The notes below the pieces were generated by a model that saw only the letters and a program-made list of their open reading frames with translations, had not been told where the DNA came from and searched no databases. Source: Pseudomonadota bacterium (GTDB lineage: Bacteria > Pseudomonadota > Gammaproteobacteria > Burkholderiales > Burkholderiaceae_C). Taken from it: DNA of 32,327 bases. The stretch spans positions 1 to 32,327 of the forward strand of contig JAJZWA010000025.1 in the NCBI GenBank assembly GCA_021846965.1, in the 5' to 3' direction. A program made the translations under genes and the position numbers. The first letter of the stretch is position 1. Every line of letters begins with the position of its first letter. Of the stretch, positions 25,038 to 32,327 are shown piece after piece.

Positions 25038-26039
25038 TCAGGGCCTGAGCAACACCTTCGCCGAGGTGCAGCGCCCCTGGGCGAGGTCGACGAAGGCCTG
25101 CTGGCCGTCGGCCAGCGCACGCTGCTCGACCCAGGCCAGATCGCCGAAGGCCCCGGCGTACAGCGCCGCGACGGTGGCGCGCAGGTCCGAGGTCGTGTAG
25201 GTGTAGGTGCCCAGCAGGGTGATCTCCGCCAGGGTCAGCCTGCGCATGTCGATCTCGCTGGCCCATTCCTGCAGGCCCACGTGCATGACCACGCCGCCCG
25301 GTTTCACGGCCGCGATGGCCTGGGCGCGCGTCGCCTTCGCGCCCACGGCGTCGAACACGGCATCGAAGGATCCCTCGGCGAGGGTGTCCTTGCGGGGATC
25401 GAGGGTCGCGCAGCCCGCGTGGGTCGACACCGCTTCGCGCCGCAGGTCGTTGATTTCCGCCACCGCGATCTTGCGCGCCCCGATGTGGCGCAACAGCAGG
25501 GCGGTGAGCAGGCCGATGGCGCCCCCGCCGATGACCAGCACGCGGCATTCCTGCACCGGCCGGAACAGCGCGCGCTGGGTGAGCTGCACCGCGTGCCAGG
25601 CGGTGGCGGCCGGCTCGGTGAGCGCCGCCGAGGTCGTCGGCATGTCCTGCGGGATCTCGATCAGCGAGCTCGCGGGAATGCTCATGGATTCGGCGAAGGC
25701 GCCGGGCCGCGTCATGCCGACCATCGACCGCCTGCTGCAGAGGTTGTTGCGGCCCTGCACGCAGTAGTCGCACACGCCGCAGGTGATCAGGGGATTGGCG
25801 GTGTAGCGCTGCCCGGGCGCGCAAGCCGCCAGCGCCGAGCGCTCGACCACGCCGACCAACTCGTGGCCCAGCACCAGGCCGGGCTTGCGCCGGGGATCGT
25901 GGCCGTGCCAGGCATGCAGGTCGGAGCCGCAGATGCCCACGGCCTCGATGCGCAGCACGACCTCGCCGGACTCCAGTTCGGGATCGGGCAGCTCGCGCAG
26001 CGCAAGCTCCTCGGGGCGGGTGTAGACGAGTGCTTTCAT
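25038..26039 (-). CDS. hpsP: Zinc alcohol dehydrogenase, probable DHPS 2-dehydrogenase HpsP
   Basis: Medium-chain, zinc-dependent NAD(P) dehydrogenase of 333 residues. Catalytic zinc ligands: Cys37 (GICGSDLHAWHGHD), His59 and Glu60 (LGHELVG) and probably Glu142 (LTEPAATAWH). Structural zinc cysteines: C87, C90, C93 and C101. The nucleotide-binding GGGAIG is at 171-176. It ends the hps-type operon, 38 bp after the SDR gene, with a GGAG ribosome site before ATG 26039. In C. pinatubonensis JMP134, HpsO and HpsP together racemise DHPS through its 2-keto form. The assignment to HpsP rather than a generic sorbitol- or threonine-type dehydrogenase rests on the cluster context. Confidence 0.75.
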   Translation of the reverse strand: MKALVYTRPEELALRELPDPELESGEVVLRIEAVGICGSDLHAWHGHDPRRKPGLVLGHELVGVVERSALAACAPGQRYTANPLITCGVCDYCVQGRNNLCSRRSMVGMTRPGAFAESMSIPASSLIEIPQDMPTTSAALTEPAATAWHAVQLTQRALFRPVQECRVLVIGGGAIGLLTALLLRHIGARKIAVAEINDLRREAVSTHAGCATLDPRKDTLAEGSFDAVFDAVGAKATRAQAIAAVKPGGVVMHVGLQEWASEIDMRRLTLAEITLLGTYTYTTSDLRATVAALYAGAFGDLAWVEQRALADGQQAFVDLAQGRCTSAKVLLRP

Positions 26040-26077
26040 GGGAACTCCGTGGGCGTGGGGCGGCCTGCCGTGGGCGG

Positions 26078-29608
<3,531 letters not shown>

Positions 29609-29791
29609 GGTGTCTCCTCCTTGGATGGGGGGGCGCGGGCCAGGCCCTGGGCCTCCCGCTCCGAGTTCGACTGGCGGCGCCTCGGGCGCTCTCGTACAGC
29701 CGGTTCAACACGAGTGCACGATGCCCCGGCGGCGCCGAGGCGGGCGCCACACGCGCCCTGGCGCGAGGTGCCCGTGCCTTCCATGGCTTCA

Positions 29792-29811
29792 AAATGGAAG
29801 CGCTTCCATTT
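29792..29811. promoter_or_regulatory. LacI-type operator palindrome in the hpsU-hpsR intergenic region
   Basis: Perfect 20-bp palindrome AAATGGAAGCGCTTCCATTT, with the central CG and TGG...CCA half-sites typical of LacI/GalR-family operators. It lies 183 bp upstream of the hpsU ATG and 260 bp upstream of the hpsR start. On the minus strand a -10-like TAGTAT (29814-29819) immediately precedes it, so bound repressor would block the operon. The rest of 29609-30071 holds no gene. Confidence 0.8.
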
Positions 29812-29950
29812 CATACTAGGAGCTGCGGGATCCGCCATCCACCCGGGAATTCCCGTAACCGGGCGGCTCCTGGCGCACAGCCCCATCGGGGCCGGAAGGG
29901 GCTGCTCAGCTTGCAATTCCAGTCTGGCGAGCCCCTCTGGGAAGCCCTTC

Positions 29951-29956
29951 TATACT
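29951..29956 (+). promoter_or_regulatory. Possible -10 of the LacI-type regulator gene
   Basis: TATACT, five of six bases of the sigma70 -10, about 115 bp upstream of the regulator's start and about 65 bp upstream of the second operator-like site. No good -35 was seen. Confidence 0.4.
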
Positions 29957-30021
29957 GGGACACCCCGAGGCTGCAACGCGCATCGAGACGCCCGGCGCCG
30001 GGCCTTCGAAGCCCCCAACCA

Positions 30022-30035
30022 TGGAACCGCTTGCA
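30022..30035. promoter_or_regulatory. Second, imperfect operator-like site before hpsR
   Basis: TGGAACCGCTTGCA matches the core of the 29792-29811 palindrome (TGGAAGCGCTTCCA) at 12 of 14 positions. It lies 36 bp upstream of the preferred start at 30072, which suggests autoregulation or DNA looping between the two sites. Confidence 0.55.
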
Positions 30036-30071
30036 AAAATCTTCCCCCTTGCGGCGGCAGATACAGGCACG

Positions 30072-31112
30072 ATGGAAAGATCGACCCCCAAGCTCAGTGA
30101 CGTCGCGCGCATGGCCGGCGTATCGGAGGCCACGGCCTCGCGCGCGCTGTCGGATTCCAAGCAGGTGCGTGACAGGACGCGCCTGCGGGTCTACCAGGCC
30201 GCCGAGTTGCTGGGCTACGTGGCGTCCGGGGCCGCGAGGGCCCTGGCCTCACGCCGCAGCGGAACCATCGGAGCGGTCGTTCCCACGCTCAACAACGCGA
30301 TCTTCGCCACCTCGATCAACGCCTTGCAGCAGGCCTTGGCCGAGGCGTCGTACAACCTCCTCGTGGCCTCGCATGAGTACGATCCGCAGGCCGAGCTCGA
30401 TCTGGTGCGCCGGCTGGTCGAACGCGGGGTCGATGCGCTGATGCTGGTCGGCACGGATCACGCACCCGCGCTGTTTGCCTTGCTCGACAAGTTCCGGATC
30501 CCCTACGTGCTGACCTGGGCCATCGACGCGCAGCGCCGGCACCCGTGCATCGGTTTCGACAATCGTGCTGCCGCCGCCGAAGTGACTCGGCATCTGCTGG
30601 ACCAGGGGCACCGGCGTTTCGCCATGATCTGCGGCATCACCGCGCACAATGACCGTGTGCGCGAGCGCATTGCCGGCGTGCGCGACGCGCTGCGCGCACG
30701 CGGGCTCGAGCTGCGCGAGTCCGATCTCATCGAGACACCCTATTCCTTCGCCGCCGGAAAGGCGGCCATGCGCGAGTTCATGCTGCGCCCCCAGCGGCCG
30801 ACCGCGGTCATCTGCACCAACGACGTGCACGCGATCGGCGCGCATTTCGCCTGCCAGGAGCTGGGGATCGACCTGCCGCGCGAAGTCTCCATCACCGGTT
30901 TCGACGACATGGAGATCTCCTCCCTGCTGTCTCCGGGATTGAGCACCATGCGCGTGCCCAAGGCCGAGCTGGGGCGCGCCGCCGCGATCTACCTGCTCGG
31001 GCAGCTGCGCGACGACGACACCGCGCTGCCGCCGGAGATGCGTGTGCAATGGGTGGAGCGCGGCAGCACCGCGCCGCCGCCGGTGGGCAAGACCCGCAAA
31101 CCCCGTGCCTAG
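30072..31112 (+). CDS. hpsR: LacI-family transcriptional regulator, probable HpsR
   Basis: LacI/GalR-family repressor of 346 residues. The N-terminal helix-turn-helix PKLSDVARMAGVSEATASRA lies at about 6-25, followed by a hinge helix (AARALASRRSGTIG) and a periplasmic-binding-protein-like effector domain containing VPTLNNAIFATS, FDNRAAAAEVTRHLL and SITGFDDMEISSLLSPGLST. An ATG 17 codons upstream (30021) would fuse extra residues onto the HTH and overlap the second operator-like site, so 30072 is preferred. It is divergent from the hps operon. The published DHPS cluster has a LacI-type HpsR; the effector here, perhaps DHPS or sulfolactate, is inferred. The stop lies inside a 16-bp tandem repeat. 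Confidence 0.85.
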   Translation: MERSTPKLSDVARMAGVSEATASRALSDSKQVRDRTRLRVYQAAELLGYVASGAARALASRRSGTIGAVVPTLNNAIFATSINALQQALAEASYNLLVASHEYDPQAELDLVRRLVERGVDALMLVGTDHAPALFALLDKFRIPYVLTWAIDAQRRHPCIGFDNRAAAAEVTRHLLDQGHRRFAMICGITAHNDRVRERIAGVRDALRARGLELRESDLIETPYSFAAGKAAMREFMLRPQRPTAVICTNDVHAIGAHFACQELGIDLPREVSITGFDDMEISSLLSPGLSTMRVPKAELGRAAAIYLLGQLRDDDTALPPEMRVQWVERGSTAPPPVGKTRKPRA

Positions 31113-31152
31113 CGGGCCCCGTGCCTGGCGGGCCCAGTGCCTGGCGGGCCGC
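31105..31152. repeat. Three tandem 16-bp repeats across the hpsR stop
   Basis: Three units at 31105-31120, 31121-31136 and 31137-31152, consensus GTGCCTGGCGGGCCCN. The first copy has TAG where the others have TGG, and that TAG is the hpsR stop. The last copy's GGCGGGCC (31143-31150) is complementary to GGCCCGCC (31163-31170), giving a possible hairpin between hpsR and the convergent DsrE-like gene. Confidence 0.8.
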
Positions 31153-31209
31153 GTGACTGTCAGGCCCGCCGCGGAAATCCCGGCTCCGGGTCGATCACGG
31201 GCCTCGGGC

Positions 31210-31692
31210 TCAGAGGCTCTCGCCGGGTGGGGTGGGGTGAATGTAGGCCCAGCCCTCGGATTCGCGCAGGGTGATCTCGCCCATGCCCGAGGGGACGATG
31301 CTGATGAAGGGGTAGAGATCCTTGCGGTCCACGTGCAACTCGCGCAGGGTGTTGGCGCACTGGGAAAGGATCACGCCCTGCTTTTGCAGCGCCTTGAGCC
31401 TGTCCTCGAAGCCGTTGTTCTTCACGTAGACGTCGAAGCCCTGGGCGTTGGCGATCAGCTCGATGCTGAGCTTGCCCTTGAGCCGCGGGTCGTGCAGCAG
31501 GTTCTCGATGTTGTTCAGGGTCTTCTTGATGGCGCCCTGACCGCCGGCGTCGATCTGGAAGATCGCGCCGTAGTGCTCGCGCGTGGGCTGGGCGCCGGCG
31601 AAGCCTTCGGCGGCCTGGGCGCCGCCTGCCAGGCCCAGGGCCAGGCTCAGCGCGGCCAGCATCCTGCCTGGCATGGGGTTGCGGGTTTTCAT
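31210..31692 (-). CDS. Exported DsrE-family protein
   Basis: A 160-residue protein with a signal peptide (basic KTRNPMPGR, then MLAALSLALGLAGGAQA, cut near residue 27). The mature part is of the DsrE/DsrF-like type: IKKTLNNIENLLHDPRLKGK, then IELIANAQGFDVYVK, and a single conserved cysteine, Cys112, in VILSQCANTLREL. Related cytoplasmic proteins move sulfur atoms as persulfides; the function of periplasmic members is less clear. The ribosome site is GGAGGAG before ATG 31692. A weak promoter (TTGTGT at 31820-31825, 18-bp spacer, TATGTT at 31796-31801) lies on the minus strand about 100 bp upstream. It converges with hpsR. Confidence 0.82.
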   Translation of the reverse strand: MKTRNPMPGRMLAALSLALGLAGGAQAAEGFAGAQPTREHYGAIFQIDAGGQGAIKKTLNNIENLLHDPRLKGKLSIELIANAQGFDVYVKNNGFEDRLKALQKQGVILSQCANTLRELHVDRKDLYPFISIVPSGMGEITLRESEGWAYIHPTPPGESL

Positions 31693-31795
31693 CCTGTCTC
31701 CTCCTGGGGTTGGACCCGCGCGTGTCGCGGGCGATACGGCCCCCTGTGTCGGCGGCTCGTGACCCGGAGTATCCCGGCAGGGCCCTGGGATACAA

Positions 31796-31825
31796 AACAT
31801 AATTTTTGGATAGAACTGAACACAA
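31796..31825 (-). promoter_or_regulatory. Possible promoter of the DsrE-family gene
   Basis: TTGTGT (31820-31825) and TATGTT (31796-31801) with an 18-bp spacer on the minus strand, inside a conspicuously AT-rich patch of an otherwise GC-rich region. Both hexamers match consensus only in part. The rest of 31693-31999 holds no gene. Confidence 0.45.
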
Positions 31826-31999
31826 TTTCCGGTCGATGGGCCGGTACCACGCCTGGAGCAACCCTGGCCCGGGGGGCCGCAGTCGCACAAAGCTTGTCCG
31901 CGCCGGGCTATTCCTGCCGGCGCCTGTCGTCACGCCAGCGATCCTGGCGTTGAAATAGTAGGAATTGCGTCGGACACCTGCGGAAAGGAGTCGTGCATC

Positions 32000-32326
32000 A
32001 TGCGTTCCAAACTACTTCATGCGGCCTTGCTGTCGGCCGGCCTGCTCTCGGGCTGCGTGGTGGCGCCAGCCCCCTACGCGACGGCCTACCCGGGTTACGT
32101 GGTGGTGCCGGGGCCGCCACCCGCGCCGCGGGTGGACGTGGTGGGCGTGGCGCCCGTGCCGGGGTATATCTGGATTTCCGGCTATTGGGGCTGGGGCGGG
32201 GCCAGTTATGTGTGGCATCCGGGACGCTGGACCCCGCCCCGGCCCGGCTACAACTGGGTTGCACCGCGCTGGGAGCCGCATGGCGGGGCCTGGCACGAGC
32301 GCCCCGGGCACTGGCAGCGTCGCTAA
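32000..32326 (+). CDS. Small outer-membrane-type lipoprotein with WxxGxW/YXWQ repeats
   Basis: A 108-residue protein starting MRSKLLHAALLSAGLLSGCV. The lipobox LLSGC predicts lipidation at Cys19. The mature part is Pro/Gly/Trp/Tyr-rich, with spaced aromatic motifs (WISGYWGWGG, WHPGRWTPPRPGYNWVAPRW, ERPGHWQRR), as in the YXWQ/BcpO-like repeat proteins common in Burkholderiales and of unknown function. AAAGGAG (31984-31990) is the ribosome site. The stop TAA ends one base before the window edge, so the gene is complete. Confidence 0.85.
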   Translation: MRSKLLHAALLSAGLLSGCVVAPAPYATAYPGYVVVPGPPPAPRVDVVGVAPVPGYIWISGYWGWGGASYVWHPGRWTPPRPGYNWVAPRWEPHGGAWHERPGHWQRR

Positions 32327-32327
32327 G

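Overview
This is GC-rich chromosomal DNA (roughly two thirds G+C or more by eye). Gene content and protein sequences fit a betaproteobacterium, most likely of the Burkholderiales: an atpIBEFHAGDC operon, a cysteine-poor HemB next to HemJ, uvrA divergent from ssb, and an hps-type sulfonate cluster like that of Cupriavidus. I cannot name the genus. I see no insertion sequence, phage gene or CRISPR array.

Layout. 108-7623 (minus): the complete F1Fo ATP synthase operon in the order atpI-B-E-F-H-A-G-D-C, closed by a strong intrinsic terminator. The atpA-atpG gap is unusually long (216 bp) and carries two copies of an 81-bp hairpin repeat. 8024-11244: haem genes and small operons: a CopD-like membrane protein (+), hemB (-), then hemJ, a [2Fe-2S] protein and an alpha/beta hydrolase (+). 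A strong plus-strand terminator preceded by two hairpins stands alone between hemB and hemJ and looks like the end of a small RNA or a leader attenuator. 11404-14056: a D-alanyl-D-alanine carboxypeptidase (+) converging on miaB (-). 14122-16052 (-): a small exported protein, then rfbC and rfbA for dTDP-sugar synthesis. 16185-16340: a CAT-anticodon tRNA with its own promoter and terminator. 16372-20672: a crotonase-family hydratase, an M61 peptidase with a PDZ domain, an EAL-only c-di-GMP phosphodiesterase and a dienelactone hydrolase. 20892-24478: uvrA and ssb, divergent. 24616-24969: a conserved-looking small protein of unknown function.

25038-31112 is the most distinctive accessory region. 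A histidinol-dehydrogenase-like protein, an SDR, a zinc alcohol dehydrogenase and an MFS transporter form one minus-strand operon, divergent from a LacI-type regulator. This set matches the published hpsR/U/N/O/P cluster of Cupriavidus pinatubonensis for 2,3-dihydroxypropane-1-sulfonate (DHPS) catabolism. Proposed flow: HpsU imports DHPS, HpsO and HpsP interconvert its enantiomers through the 2-keto form, and HpsN oxidises R-DHPS to R-sulfolactate. The sulfolactate lyase suyAB is not in the window. A perfect 20-bp LacI-type palindrome lies between the divergent genes, and a two-mismatch second copy lies just upstream of the regulator's start.

The right end carries a periplasmic DsrE-family protein and a small WxxGxW/YXWQ-type lipoprotein. 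All coordinates and motifs were read by eye from the sequence. Family names come from recognition of motifs, not from database searches.
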